In this document: positions 1 to 8,467 of the stretch, one piece after another
Numbering within the stretch: position 1 is the stretch's first letter
Layout: each line of letters opens with the position of its first letter
DNA from: Flavobacterium sp.
GTDB taxonomy: Bacteria; Bacteroidota; Bacteroidia; Flavobacteriales; Flavobacteriaceae
Length of the DNA stretch: 19,164 bases
Reading direction: 5' to 3'
Assembly (NCBI GenBank): GCA_017984035.1
Contig: JAGOAF010000027.1
Location: 1-19,164 of the forward strand
Notes under the pieces: generated by a model
What the model was told of the DNA's origin: nothing
Databases searched by the model: none
What the model saw: the letters and a program-made list of their open reading frames with translations, nothing else
Translations under genes and position numbers: made by a program

Positions 1-1931
1 AACGAAAAGAAAGTATTCTTAAAACCATTGAGGAACAGGGTCAACTTTCGCCTGAGTTAGCCAAAAAACTCCAAGACAGTTTCGATTTACAGGAGTTGGA
101 AGATTTGTACTTGCCGTTTAAAAAGAAAAAAAAAACCAAGGCCGATGTGGCGCGAGAAAATGGTTTAGAGCCATTAGCAACTATTATTTTCGCTCAAAAA
201 AATGACAACATTGATTTTATCTCTACTCAGTACATCAATGAAAATGTAATCAATGAAGAAGCTGCCTTGCAAGGCGCACGTGAAATTATTGCTGAATGGA
301 TTAATGAAAATATTCACGTTCGTCAACAATTACGCCGTTTGTTCCAGCGAAAAGCAACGATTACTACAAAAGTTGTAAAAACCAAAAAAGACGATGAAGC
401 GGCACAAAAATTCTCGCAGTATTTCGACTGGTCGGAATTGTTAAGCAAAACCCCCCCTCACCGATTAATGGCTATGTTACGTGCCGAAAACGAAGGCTTT
501 GTAAAATTAAAAATCGAAGTCGATATTGACGAGGCGTATGATGTTATTGACGAAATTATTTTGATGCGTCAAAACGATACTACACCGCACATTCAATTAG
601 CGATTGAAGACAGTTTCAAAAGATTGTTGCAACCTGCTATTGCTAATGAAACCGTACAAGAAGCTAAGGCTAAAGCCGATGCGAATTCCATTCAGGTTTT
701 TGCGACCAATTTAGGCCAGCTGTTATTGGCGCCACCTTTGGGAGAAAAGCGCATTTTAGCGATTGATCCAGGCTATCGATCGGGTTGTAAAATAGTGTGT
801 TTGGACGAAAAAGGGGATTTGTTGTACAACGAAACGATTTATCCCCATGCGCCTCAAAATGAAGAGGCTATGGCAATGAAAAAAATCCGTTCGATGGTCA
901 ATTCTTATAAAATTGATGCGATTGCTATTGGTAACGGAACCGCTTCCCGAGAAACCGAATTTTTTGTCAAAAAAATAGCTTTTGACAAAGAGGTTCAAGT
1001 TTTTGTGGTTTCTGAGGCAGGCGCTTCGGTTTATTCGGCCTCGAAAATTGCCCGTGAAGAATTTCCTAATTATGATGTCACCGTGCGAGGTTCGGTTTCT
1101 ATTGGACGACGATTGAGTGATCCTTTGGCGGAGTTGGTAAAAATTGACCCTAAAGCCATAGGCGTAGGTCAATACCAACATGATGTCGATCAAAATAAAT
1201 TGAAAGAAGAATTAGACGCAACTGTGATTCGCTGTGTAAACTCAGTAGGAATTAACATCAATACGGCAAGCAAACATTTGTTGAGTTATGTGAGTGGAAT
1301 AGGAGAGAAGCTGGCCGAAAATATTGTGCAATACCGTTCTGAAAACGGCCCATTCGACGACCGAAAACAATTGAAAAAAGTGCCTCGCTTGGGAGACAAA
1401 GCGTTCCAACAAGGTGCCGCATTTATCCGAATTAAAGAAGGGAAAAACCCATTAGATAATTCGGCGGTCCATCCCGAGGCGTACCCAATTGTTGAAAAAA
1501 TGGCTAAAGATTTGAAGATTTCGGTACATGAATTAATTGGTAATAAAGATAAAACAGCTTTGATCCACCCCGAAAATTACACGACGCCTGAAATAGGTTT
1601 GCTGACTTTAAAAGATATTATCAAAGAATTAGAGAAACCCGGGTTAGACCCAAGAAAATCGGCTAAAATATTTGAGTTTGACCCAAATGTTAAATCTATA
1701 AAAGACCTTAAATCAGGAATGATTTTACCCGGAATTGTAAACAACATCACCAACTTTGGATGTTTTGTTGATATTGGCATTAAAGAAAGTGGATTGGTTC
1801 ATATTTCCCAACTCAAAGCGGGTTTTGTGAGCGATGTAAATGAGGTAGTAAAATTACACCAACACGTTGAGGTAAAAGTAACTGAAGTCGACGAAGACCG
1901 AAAAAGAATTCAATTGACCATGATTCTATAA
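1..1931 (+). CDS. tex: Tex family RNA-binding transcription accessory protein (5' partial)
   Basis: The frame is open from base 3 with no start, so the N-terminus lies outside the window; about 642 residues are visible, and full-length Tex proteins are roughly 700-780. The visible beginning (RKESILKTIEEQG...ELEDLYLPFK) matches the conserved N-terminal helical region of Tex. A YqgF/RNase H-like domain follows (ILAIDPGYRSG near base 755), then a helix-hairpin-helix region (NINTASKHLLSYVSGIG, near 1256), and a C-terminal S1 RNA-binding domain (GMILPGIVNNITNFGCFVDI, near 1720, to VTEVDEDRKRIQLTM). Tex binds nucleic acid and is linked to transcription and RNA handling; its exact role in Bacteroidota is unsettled. 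A run of nine adenines lies within a lysine stretch near 127-136, but the frame stays open. The gene ends just before a bidirectional terminator. Confidence 0.95.
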   Translation, partial: RKESILKTIEEQGQLSPELAKKLQDSFDLQELEDLYLPFKKKKKTKADVARENGLEPLATIIFAQKNDNIDFISTQYINENVINEEAALQGAREIIAEWINENIHVRQQLRRLFQRKATITTKVVKTKKDDEAAQKFSQYFDWSELLSKTPPHRLMAMLRAENEGFVKLKIEVDIDEAYDVIDEIILMRQNDTTPHIQLAIEDSFKRLLQPAIANETVQEAKAKADANSIQVFATNLGQLLLAPPLGEKRILAIDPGYRSGCKIVCLDEKGDLLYNETIYPHAPQNEEAMAMKKIRSMVNSYKIDAIAIGNGTASRETEFFVKKIAFDKEVQVFVVSEAGASVYSASKIAREEFPNYDVTVRGSVSIGRRLSDPLAELVKIDPKAIGVGQYQHDVDQNKLKEELDATVIRCVNSVGININTASKHLLSYVSGIGEKLAENIVQYRSENGPFDDRKQLKKVPRLGDKAFQQGAAFIRIKEGKNPLDNSAVHPEAYPIVEKMAKDLKISVHELIGNKDKTALIHPENYTTPEIGLLTLKDIIKELEKPGLDPRKSAKIFEFDPNVKSIKDLKSGMILPGIVNNITNFGCFVDIGIKESGLVHISQLKAGFVSDVNEVVKLHQHVEVKVTEVDEDRKRIQLTMIL

Positions 1932-1935
1932 AAAC

Positions 1936-1966
1936 AAAAAACCCAAGTTGAGACTTGGGTTTTTTT
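1936..1966. terminator. bidirectional intrinsic terminator between tex and tatA
   Basis: ACCCAAGT (1941-1948), loop TGAG, ACTTGGGT (1953-1960) is a perfect 8-bp stem, with an A run before it and a T run after it. It therefore reads as a terminator in both directions and suits the convergent genes tex (plus) and tatA (minus). Confidence 0.88.
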
Positions 1967-1984
1967 ATTAGAACGCCTAAAGAG

Positions 1985-2158
1985 TTACTCTTTAGTATCT
2001 TCTTCTTTCTTTGCAGATGAATCGTCTTTAGCAGCGTTTTTAAATTCTTTAATTCCGCTTCCTAAACCTTTCATAAGTTCTGGAATTTTTTTACCTCCAA
2101 AAAGCAATAATACAACTGCTAGTATAATAAGGATTTCTGTAACACCTAATCTTCCCAT
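1985..2158 (-). CDS. tatA: Sec-independent translocase subunit TatA/E family
   Basis: This is a 57-residue protein read from ATG at 2158 to TAA at 1985. It begins [20 protein letters not shown], a short periplasmic N-terminus plus one membrane helix. The TatA hallmark hinge and amphipathic helix follow ([20 protein letters not shown]), then a charged, mostly disordered tail ([14 protein letters not shown]). The FG hinge after the helix and the LxxGxGxxIKEFK pattern are typical of TatA/TatE, the pore-forming component that moves folded twin-arginine substrates across the inner membrane. The length is normal for Bacteroidota TatA. No tatC lies in the window, so partners are encoded elsewhere. 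A likely -7 box (TACATTTG on minus, 2212-2205) lies about 47 bases upstream. TatA rather than TatB is favoured by the short tail. Confidence 0.92.
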   Translation of the reverse strand: MGRLGVTEILIILAVVLLLFGGKKIPELMKGLGSGIKEFKNAAKDDSSAKKEEDTKE

Positions 2159-2204
2159 GATTTACTATTTTAATGCCGAAGCAAATTTGTTTATTAATGA
2201 ATTA

Positions 2205-2212
2205 CAAATGTA
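2205..2212 (-). promoter_or_regulatory. putative -7 promoter box for tatA
   Basis: On the minus strand the bases read TACATTTG, a full match to the Bacteroidota TAnnTTTG -7 element, leaving a leader of about 40 bases before the tatA ATG. No convincing TTG -33 element sits 17-19 bases further upstream, so the call rests on the -7 box alone. Confidence 0.45.
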
Positions 2213-2345
2213 AATAGAATTAGTGAATGGCCATTCTTTTTTAATCATTTATTTGGATTTTGAAGCGTTAAAATTGTATTAAAAGTTGATTTTGTTGTCG
2301 TTGAACTTCTAAAACTAAGCCATAGTATCAAAGCTAATAATTGTA

Positions 2346-2353
2346 TATATTTG
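2346..2353 (+). promoter_or_regulatory. putative -7 promoter box before the 2372 gene
   Basis: TATATTTG matches TAnnTTTG exactly and lies 18 bases before the ATG at 2372. Its last three bases form an in-frame TTG at 2351 that can be mistaken for a start codon. The -33 region has no clear TTG. Confidence 0.5.
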
Positions 2354-2371
2354 TTCAATAAACCAAATTTC

Positions 2372-2860
2372 ATGTTTGATAAAGGGCTCTTTAAACAACA
2401 ATTAAAAGAAAATCTGTTCAACAAAAGGCGTTTAATTATTTTGAACGAAGACACTTTTGAAGAAACCTTTTCTTTAAAACTAACCTTGATGAATGTTTTT
2501 GTAGTATTGGGTTTAGGTGCTATTTTCATCATTTTCATCACTACTTTTATTATTGCATTTACACCTTTGCGCGAGTTTATTCCAGGCTATTCTTCTTCTA
2601 AACTAAAAAGAGACGCTACAGAACTCGCCTTAAAATCAGATTCTCTTTCTCATGCTTTAGAACAAAACGAAGCTTACATTGCCTCACTAAAAAAAGTGCT
2701 GACAGGCGAGTTAGAGTTTGCTAAATTCAACAAAGACTCCATACTTTCTTCGGTAGAAACAACGCCGGCAGAAGGCAACCTATCCGCTTCAAAAGATGAA
2801 TTAGAACTGCGAAAAAGAGTAACCCAAGAAGAGCAAAAAGCTTCCGAAAAGAAAAAATAA
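2372..2860 (+). CDS. membrane-anchored coiled-coil protein resembling the N-terminus of Bacteroidota M23 peptidases
   Basis: From ATG 2372 this is a 162-residue protein. A short cytoplasmic part (with FNKRRLIILNEDTFEE) precedes one strongly hydrophobic segment (VFVVLGLGAIFIIFITTFII, about residues 33-55) and the stretch FTPLREFIPGYSSSKLK. Then comes a helical, probably coiled-coil region and a charged lysine/glutamate C-terminus (EEQKASEKKK). From memory of the family, the NEDTFEE...FTPLREFIPGY layout is that of the N-terminal anchor of Bacteroidota M23 metallopeptidases, but the peptidase domain with its HxxxD and HxH metal ligands is absent here. The frame also opens at a TTG at 2351, but that codon is part of a -7 box, so 2372 is chosen. 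The gene ends 10 bases before the GH3 gene and is probably co-transcribed. Function is unknown; an envelope scaffold or regulator of a hydrolase is a guess. Confidence 0.8.
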   Translation: MFDKGLFKQQLKENLFNKRRLIILNEDTFEETFSLKLTLMNVFVVLGLGAIFIIFITTFIIAFTPLREFIPGYSSSKLKRDATELALKSDSLSHALEQNEAYIASLKKVLTGELEFAKFNKDSILSSVETTPAEGNLSASKDELELRKRVTQEEQKASEKKK

Positions 2861-2870
2861 AACCAACAGC

Positions 2871-4358
2871 ATGTCTATAAAATCTATTGCGGCTCGATTA
2901 TTTGCCCACCAAGTGGTAAAAAAAACAAGGACTTGGGCTAGTAATCCTGTAGCAACCCAAAACAAAGTTTTACAAGAATTAATTCGTCAAGCGAAAGACA
3001 CACAGTTTGGAATAGACCATCATTTTGACCAAATACAAACCCCTGCTGATTTTGCTCAACAAGTTCCCGTTCGCGACTACGAACAATTAAAACCCTATGT
3101 TGATCGAGTGGTGAAAGGTGAGGAGAATGTTCTTTGGAAGGGCAAACCGCTTTATTTTGCTAAAACTTCTGGAACTACTTCAGGGGCTAAATACATTCCG
3201 CTGACCAAGGAATCCATGCCGTACCATATCGAAGCCGCGCGCAACGCCATTTTGCATTACATACACGAAACAGGCAATGCTAATTTTGTGGATGGCAAAA
3301 TGATTTTCTTGCAAGGAAGTCCGATTTTGGATGAAAAAAACGGAATTAAATTAGGCCGCCTGTCTGGAATTGTCGCGCATTTTGTTCCCAACTATTTACA
3401 AAAAAACCGCATGCCATCATGGGAAACCAATTGTATTGAGGATTGGGAAACCAAAGTCAATGCTATTGTTGAGGAAACTTTCAATGAAAACATGTCGGTT
3501 ATTTCAGGAATTCCGTCTTGGGTCCAAATGTATTTCGAAAAACTACAACATAAAGCCAATAAGCCGGTTGGCGACATTTTCCCCAATTTCAATTTGTTCA
3601 TTTATGGCGGAGTCAATTATGAACCCTACCGGGCCAAATTTGAAAATTTAATTGGTCGAAAAGTCGACAGTATCGAGCTTTTCCCCGCTTCAGAAGGGTT
3701 TTTTGCCTATCAAGATTCCCAAAAAGAGAAAGGCATGTTGCTGTTGTTAAATTCCGGAATTTTCTATGAATTTATCAAGAGCGACGAATTTTCGACAGAA
3801 AACCCGCGCCGTTATACCATTGGCGAAGTCGAATTGGGCGTGAATTACGTTCTAATTTTATCAACTAATGCCGGCCTTTGGGGTTATAATATTGGCGATA
3901 CGGTTCAGTTTACGAGTTTAGCACCTTATCGAGTAGTAGTTTCGGGCCGAATCAAACATTACATTTCTGCTTTTGGCGAACACGTTATTGGCAAAGAAGT
4001 AGAAAGCGCCTTACAAGAAGCCATGGAAGGAAGTACAATTCGCGTTAATGAATTTACTGTAGCGCCTCAAATTAACCCAACCGAAGGATTGCCTTACCAC
4101 GAATGGTTGATTGAATTTGAAAACGAACCGGATAATTTAGAAGCATTTGCTTTTCAAATAGATCATGCGATGCGCAAGCAAAACGTGTATTATGACGATT
4201 TAATTGTGGGCAACGTATTACGCCCATTGGTAATTACAAACGTCCCTAAAAATGGTTTTCAAGTCTATATGAAATCGATAGGAAAATTGGGCGGGCAGAA
4301 TAAAATTCCGCGACTGTCTAACGACAGAAAAATAGCCAATGTGCTAAACCCAAAATAA
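2871..4358 (+). CDS. GH3 family acyl-adenylating protein
   Basis: This 495-residue protein has the GH3 (auxin-responsive/JAR1) signatures in order: ATP/AMP loop TSGTTSGAK (residues 99-107), YGGVNYEP (245-252), FPASEGFFAYQ (271-281) and LWGYNIGDTV (336-345), then a smaller C-terminal domain from about residue 360. Characterised plant GH3 enzymes adenylate an acyl acid and transfer it to an amino acid, releasing AMP and pyrophosphate; bacterial members exist, but the substrate here cannot be read from the sequence. No signal peptide is seen, so it should be cytoplasmic. It follows the 2372 gene by 10 bases. A separate -7 box lies between it and the downstream DUF6909 gene, so the pair may be partly uncoupled. 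A run of eight adenines occurs near codon 16. Confidence 0.9.
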   Translation: MSIKSIAARLFAHQVVKKTRTWASNPVATQNKVLQELIRQAKDTQFGIDHHFDQIQTPADFAQQVPVRDYEQLKPYVDRVVKGEENVLWKGKPLYFAKTSGTTSGAKYIPLTKESMPYHIEAARNAILHYIHETGNANFVDGKMIFLQGSPILDEKNGIKLGRLSGIVAHFVPNYLQKNRMPSWETNCIEDWETKVNAIVEETFNENMSVISGIPSWVQMYFEKLQHKANKPVGDIFPNFNLFIYGGVNYEPYRAKFENLIGRKVDSIELFPASEGFFAYQDSQKEKGMLLLLNSGIFYEFIKSDEFSTENPRRYTIGEVELGVNYVLILSTNAGLWGYNIGDTVQFTSLAPYRVVVSGRIKHYISAFGEHVIGKEVESALQEAMEGSTIRVNEFTVAPQINPTEGLPYHEWLIEFENEPDNLEAFAFQIDHAMRKQNVYYDDLIVGNVLRPLVITNVPKNGFQVYMKSIGKLGGQNKIPRLSNDRKIANVLNPK

Positions 4359-4364
4359 ATCCAG

Positions 4365-4372
4365 TATCTTTG
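4365..4372 (+). promoter_or_regulatory. putative -7 promoter box before the DUF6909 gene
   Basis: TATCTTTG followed by CA is a full TAnnTTTG match, 22 bases before the ATG at 4394, in the 35-base gap after the GH3 gene. No clear TTG is seen at -33. It would allow the DUF6909 gene to be expressed independently of GH3. Confidence 0.55.
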
Positions 4373-4393
4373 CAGGTTAAATAATACATAAAG

Positions 4394-6073
4394 ATGATAG
4401 AAATCAAAAACATTTCGCGCTCACGAGCGCAAGAGTCGTCAGCAGCTATTGAACGACTGTACATTACCATGAGGCATTTATTCAACCGCGGTTTTTACAA
4501 GCCGATGGGGGTTTCGGGAGACACTTTACGCGAAGCTTTATTAGCGTTACGTCCGGAAATTTACGGAAACATTGCCGACGAAAAAGTAGAACTTAACGGA
4601 CTTTTGTACGTTATTGAACGCCTCCCAATTGGAATCGAAGAATGCCGATTCATCAATCTAACTTCAGAAGAAGGCTATGCCAAATCGCACTTTAAGGCGA
4701 TTGTTCCTCCAAAAAGACGCCGTAATTGCTATCGCATTGACGAAGATCAAATGAACGTAGTCATTACCCGTGGACGTTCGGATATTTACGATATTTTGAC
4801 GCACTTGACCTTCATCTTCATCGAATCACACAAAATTAAAAACAGAGTGTTGTTGGACGAAGCAGGAGAAGTTTCACACGATTGGAAAAAATTAGAAATT
4901 GCGGTTCAGCAAAACAAAAAACTAAGCCAAATTGAGAAAGAGAAAGCGATTTCTCATACTGCCAATATTCTAGGTAGAACCTTCGAAGAAATTTTAGACA
5001 TCTACGATGCGTTTGGTTCAGCCGCCTCGCCAGATCGTTTCTTACATGTTATTTATTGGTTAGGAAAATTAGCCATCGAAGAAATTATTGAAAACAATAA
5101 ACGCACCATCACTTTCAGCCCTGTGTTGAGAGAGCGTTTGGGGCACCACATACACGGTGAAATTTGGGCAACCAACATCAAAGAAGTTTTAAAAGAAAAT
5201 AATTTACTTGGCAGACCTATCCACGTGATTAGTGCCAATATGCACTCGGTGATGAACTCCATTTTTGCAGTTCCAGCTTTGAAAACAAAGTTCAAAAACC
5301 AATCCGATTTCTTTATTTATGAGGAATTAAGCAAATCAGGAGCACACGAAGTTCGTGATGTTGTTGAAGCAATTGCCTTGAAACAAGGAATGATTTCGTT
5401 GCCCGACACTTCAGGAACAAATATCGATGTTCAAATTTTTGATACCGCTAAAATTGATTGGAGCAAAACGTCTTTCCCTAAAGCCGATTTAGGCACAGAA
5501 AACCCGGTCATTATTGTCATGGATTATGCCTTTGGAGAGCAAGCTTATGAAACCATTGACGAGTTATTTAAACCCTACAAAAAAGAAACCTTTTTAAACG
5601 CTCAGTCGATTTCCATCATGGGTAAAGCAGGAATTCTAGAAGGAGGAAAGGGAGACATTATGATTCCGAATGCCCATATCAACGAAGGAACGGCTGACAA
5701 TTACTTTTTTGAAAACGAATTAACTGCCGACATGTTTGAAGGAAATGACATTGCGGTTTTTGCAGGACCCATGGTAACGGTTTTAGGAACCTCGTTGCAA
5801 AACAGAGATTTGTTGAAATTCTTCCACGAATCCACCTGGAGAGCCATCGGATTAGAAATGGAAGGAGCTTATTATCAAAAAGCCATCCAATCGGCTTCGA
5901 GAATTAGAAAAAGTGTACCCAAAGATATCAAAGTGCGCTATGCTTATTATGCTTCAGATAACCCACTAGAAACCGGAAGCACACTGGCTTCGGGAGGTTT
6001 AGGAACTACAGGAGTAAAGCCAACCTATTTGATTACGATCAAAATTTTGGAACAAATTTTTAATGTAAAATAA
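4394..6073 (+). CDS. DUF6909 family protein with C-terminal nucleoside-phosphorylase-like domain
   Basis: This is a 559-residue protein. The N-terminal half is a conserved helical region ([20 protein letters not shown], residues 9-28; [14 protein letters not shown], 104-117). The C-terminal half carries features of the nucleoside phosphorylase/nucleosidase fold: [20 protein letters not shown] (407-426), [12 protein letters not shown] (456-467) and [12 protein letters not shown] (486-497). The last resembles the MEG motif that contacts the ribose in this fold. I recognise the sequence as the conserved Bacteroidota family DUF6909. AMP nucleosidase is an alternative name sometimes attached to such two-domain proteins, but I cannot confirm the substrate. 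It is preceded by its own -7 box and followed after 13 bases by the SDR gene, which suggests co-transcription. It is probably cytoplasmic; no signal peptide or membrane span is seen. Confidence 0.82.
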   Translation: MIEIKNISRSRAQESSAAIERLYITMRHLFNRGFYKPMGVSGDTLREALLALRPEIYGNIADEKVELNGLLYVIERLPIGIEECRFINLTSEEGYAKSHFKAIVPPKRRRNCYRIDEDQMNVVITRGRSDIYDILTHLTFIFIESHKIKNRVLLDEAGEVSHDWKKLEIAVQQNKKLSQIEKEKAISHTANILGRTFEEILDIYDAFGSAASPDRFLHVIYWLGKLAIEEIIENNKRTITFSPVLRERLGHHIHGEIWATNIKEVLKENNLLGRPIHVISANMHSVMNSIFAVPALKTKFKNQSDFFIYEELSKSGAHEVRDVVEAIALKQGMISLPDTSGTNIDVQIFDTAKIDWSKTSFPKADLGTENPVIIVMDYAFGEQAYETIDELFKPYKKETFLNAQSISIMGKAGILEGGKGDIMIPNAHINEGTADNYFFENELTADMFEGNDIAVFAGPMVTVLGTSLQNRDLLKFFHESTWRAIGLEMEGAYYQKAIQSASRIRKSVPKDIKVRYAYYASDNPLETGSTLASGGLGTTGVKPTYLITIKILEQIFNVK

Positions 6074-6086
6074 TCAAATATCAATT

Positions 6087-7070
6087 ATGAAACGAATACT
6101 GATAACAGGAGCGGCGGGATTTTTAGGGTCGCATCTTTGTGACCGATTTATAAAAGAAGGCTATTTTGTTATAGGAATGGACAATTTGATTACGGGCGAT
6201 TTGAAAAACATTGAGCATTTGTTCAAATTAGAAAACTTCGAATTTTACCATCACGACATCACTAAATTTGTTCACGTTCCAGGAAAGTTGGATTATATTT
6301 TGCATTTTGCTTCGCCAGCAAGTCCGATAGATTATTTAAAAATTCCGATCCAAACCTTGAAAGTGGGTTCGTTAGGAACTCACAATTTATTAGGATTGGC
6401 TCGTGTAAAAAAAGCACGCATTTTAATAGCCTCGACTTCTGAAGTCTATGGCGATCCATTAGTACACCCGCAAACCGAAGAATACTATGGTAATGTAAAC
6501 ACTATTGGGCCAAGAGGAGTATATGACGAAGCCAAACGTTTCCAAGAATCGATTACCATGGCATACCATACTTTTCATGGTGTGGAGACCCGAATTGTTC
6601 GAATTTTTAATACGTACGGACCAAGAATGCGCCTGAACGACGGACGAGTAATTCCGGCCTTTATTGGCCAAGCTATTCGCGGCGAAGATTTAACCATTTT
6701 TGGCGACGGAATGCAAACACGATCTTTCTGTTATGTTGACGATCAGGTGGAAGGAATTTATAGATTACTGCATTCAGATTATGTGTATCCTGTAAATATT
6801 GGAAATCCAGACGAAATCACAATCAAAGATTTTGCCGAAGAAATTATCAAATTAACAGGCACCAATCAAAAAGTAGTGTACCATCCGCTTCCGATTAACG
6901 ACCCCTTACAACGTCAACCCGATATTAGCAAAGCCAAAGAATTGTTAGGCTGGGAAGCCAAAGTTGGCCGTGCCGAAGGAATGAAAATTACCTATGAGTA
7001 TTTTAAATCCCTTTCGCCAGAAGAACTGTCAAAAGAGGAACACAAAGATTTTTCGAATTATATTAAATAG
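6087..7070 (+). CDS. UDP-glucuronate decarboxylase-like NAD-dependent epimerase/dehydratase
   Basis: This 327-residue extended SDR enzyme has the NAD-binding GAAGFLG (residues 8-14) just after the first strand, the family motif HFASPASP (73-80), catalytic ASTSEVYG (115-122) and YxxxK as YDEAK (146-150). A sugar-nucleotide region follows ([20 protein letters not shown], about 174-193). HFASPASP and [11 protein letters not shown] are typical of UDP-xylose synthase/UDP-glucuronate decarboxylase, which makes UDP-xylose from UDP-glucuronate for envelope glycans. A related dTDP-glucose or UDP-sugar dehydratase is the main alternative. It starts 13 bases after the DUF6909 gene and appears to close that operon. 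The C-terminal tail ([13 protein letters not shown]) is a short charged addition. Confidence 0.88.
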   Translation: MKRILITGAAGFLGSHLCDRFIKEGYFVIGMDNLITGDLKNIEHLFKLENFEFYHHDITKFVHVPGKLDYILHFASPASPIDYLKIPIQTLKVGSLGTHNLLGLARVKKARILIASTSEVYGDPLVHPQTEEYYGNVNTIGPRGVYDEAKRFQESITMAYHTFHGVETRIVRIFNTYGPRMRLNDGRVIPAFIGQAIRGEDLTIFGDGMQTRSFCYVDDQVEGIYRLLHSDYVYPVNIGNPDEITIKDFAEEIIKLTGTNQKVVYHPLPINDPLQRQPDISKAKELLGWEAKVGRAEGMKITYEYFKSLSPEELSKEEHKDFSNYIK

Positions 7071-7080
7071 CTTTTGTATT

Positions 7081-7135
7081 GGCTTTTGAGTGAGAATAAT
7101 TTTTAATAATTAATTATTATTTCCGTTCAAAAGCC
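7081..7135 (+). repeat. long inverted repeat enclosing an AT-rich palindrome before purD
   Basis: GGCTTTTGA (7081-7089) is the exact reverse complement of TCAAAAGCC (7127-7135). Between the arms lies a perfect 14-base palindrome, AATAATTAATTATT (7105-7118). The right arm is followed by ATTATTTTT, so the structure could end the upstream operon, but it also abuts the purD -7 box and could be an operator. Confidence 0.6.
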
Positions 7136-7137
7136 AT

Positions 7138-7145
7138 TATTTTTG
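7138..7145 (+). promoter_or_regulatory. putative -7 promoter box for purD
   Basis: TATTTTTG followed by CACC matches TAnnTTTG and lies 24 bases before the purD ATG. It begins 2 bases after the right arm of an inverted repeat. No TTG is evident at -33. Confidence 0.5.
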
Positions 7146-7169
7146 CACCACAACTAATACAACTACAAC

Positions 7170-8444
7170 ATGACTATTTTACTATTGGGTTCAGGCGGAA
7201 GAGAACATGCTTTTGCATGGAAAATGATTCAGAGTCCGCTTTGCGACACCCTTTTTGTGGCACCAGGAAACGCGGGAACCGCAGCAATAGCGAATAATAT
7301 TAACATCAATCCAACTGATTTTCCAGCCATTAAAGACTTTGTCTTGAAAGAAAAAGTGGAAATGGTTGTCGTAGGTCCCGAAGACCCATTAGTAAAAGGA
7401 ATTTATGATTTCTTCTTGAACGATGCCGACTTAAAAGACATTCCTGTAATTGGACCATCGACAGTTGGCGCGCAATTAGAAGGGAGTAAAGAATTTGCCA
7501 AAGAATTTTTATTCAGACACAACATTCCAACAGCTGCTTACGATAGTTTTACAGCCGAAACCGTAGAACAAGGATGCCAATTTTTAGAAACATTACAACC
7601 GCCCTATGTGTTAAAAGCAGACGGATTGGCCGCAGGAAAAGGCGTGTTGATTATTCAAGACTTGGCTGAAGCCAAAGAAGAATTGCGCAATATGTTGGTG
7701 CACCAAAAATTTGGAAGCGCGAGCGCTAAAGTAGTGATCGAGGAATTTTTAGACGGAATCGAATTGAGCTGTTTCGTTTTGACTGACGGAAAAAGCTATA
7801 AAATTTTACCCACAGCTAAAGATTACAAACGCATTGGCGAAGGCGACACGGGCTTAAATACGGGCGGAATGGGAGCTGTTTCCCCAGTGCCTTATGTTGA
7901 CGCTGTGTTAATGGAAAAAATTGAAACACGCATTGTAAAACCCACTATTGATGGTTTCCAAAAAGACGGGATTCCGTACAAAGGATTTGTTTTTATTGGT
8001 TTAATCAATGTAAAAGGAGAGCCGATCGTAATTGAATACAATGTTCGAATGGGCGATCCTGAAACCGAAGTGGTTATTCCAAGATTGAAAACAGATTTAG
8101 TCGAATTATTTTTGGCAGTAGCCAATGAAAAACTAGACCAAATTTCTTTGGAAGTAGACGAAAGAAGTGCTACCACGATAATGGTAGTTTCAGGCGGTTA
8201 TCCGGAAGAGTTTGAAAAAGGGAAAGTCATTTCAGGCCTAGAAAACATAACGGATTCTATTGTGTTTCACGCAGGGACAAAATTAGAAAACAATCAAGTC
8301 TTGTCTAACGGAGGGCGTGTGTTAACCGTTACTTCGTATGGTGCTAACTTTGAAGAGGCCATAAAAAAATCTTACCAAAATATCGCAAAGCTTCAATTTG
8401 ATAAGATGTATTTTAGAAGAGATATTGGAAACGACCTAAAGTAG
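7170..8444 (+). CDS. purD: phosphoribosylamine-glycine ligase (GAR synthetase)
   Basis: At 424 residues this is the normal length for PurD. It joins phosphoribosylamine and glycine with ATP to make glycinamide ribonucleotide, the second step of de novo purine synthesis, in the cytoplasm. It opens with the N-domain MTILLLGSGGREHAFAWKM and VGPEDPLVKGI. The ATP-grasp region shows KADGLAAGKGV (about residues 149-159), EEFLDGIELS, GDTGLNTGGMGAVSPVPY and EYNVRMGDPETEV, the last supplying metal-binding Glu and Asn. The C-terminal domain ends near the terminator. No other pur genes are adjacent, so it is a stand-alone gene with its own -7 box. The stop codon lies at the edge of the terminator hairpin. 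Confidence 0.97.
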   Translation: MTILLLGSGGREHAFAWKMIQSPLCDTLFVAPGNAGTAAIANNININPTDFPAIKDFVLKEKVEMVVVGPEDPLVKGIYDFFLNDADLKDIPVIGPSTVGAQLEGSKEFAKEFLFRHNIPTAAYDSFTAETVEQGCQFLETLQPPYVLKADGLAAGKGVLIIQDLAEAKEELRNMLVHQKFGSASAKVVIEEFLDGIELSCFVLTDGKSYKILPTAKDYKRIGEGDTGLNTGGMGAVSPVPYVDAVLMEKIETRIVKPTIDGFQKDGIPYKGFVFIGLINVKGEPIVIEYNVRMGDPETEVVIPRLKTDLVELFLAVANEKLDQISLEVDERSATTIMVVSGGYPEEFEKGKVISGLENITDSIVFHAGTKLENNQVLSNGGRVLTVTSYGANFEEAIKKSYQNIAKLQFDKMYFRRDIGNDLK

Positions 8445-8458
8445 TTTCCAATATTTTT
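8422..8458 (+). terminator. intrinsic terminator overlapping the purD stop codon
   Basis: ATATTGGAAAC (8422-8432) pairs perfectly with GTTTCCAATAT (8444-8454) across an 11-base loop, followed by TTTT. The 5' arm is made of the last purD codons and the TAG stop (8442-8444) sits at the loop/3'-arm junction. Confidence 0.8.
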
Positions 8459-8467
8459 ATTTCTTAA

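Noticed and set aside
121..137. Run of nine A in tex as a programmed frameshift or phase-variable tract
   Set aside because: The frame continues normally through a lysine stretch that fits Tex, and no alternative frame product is sensible.
756..1193. 145-codon open frame on the minus strand
   Set aside because: It lies wholly antisense to the well-conserved tex gene, and its translation is Arg/Asn/Phe-rich without recognisable motifs.
4394..6073. Firm assignment as AMP nucleosidase (amn)
   Set aside because: The C-terminal fold features fit a nucleosidase, but the N-terminal half matches DUF6909 and the substrate cannot be established from sequence.
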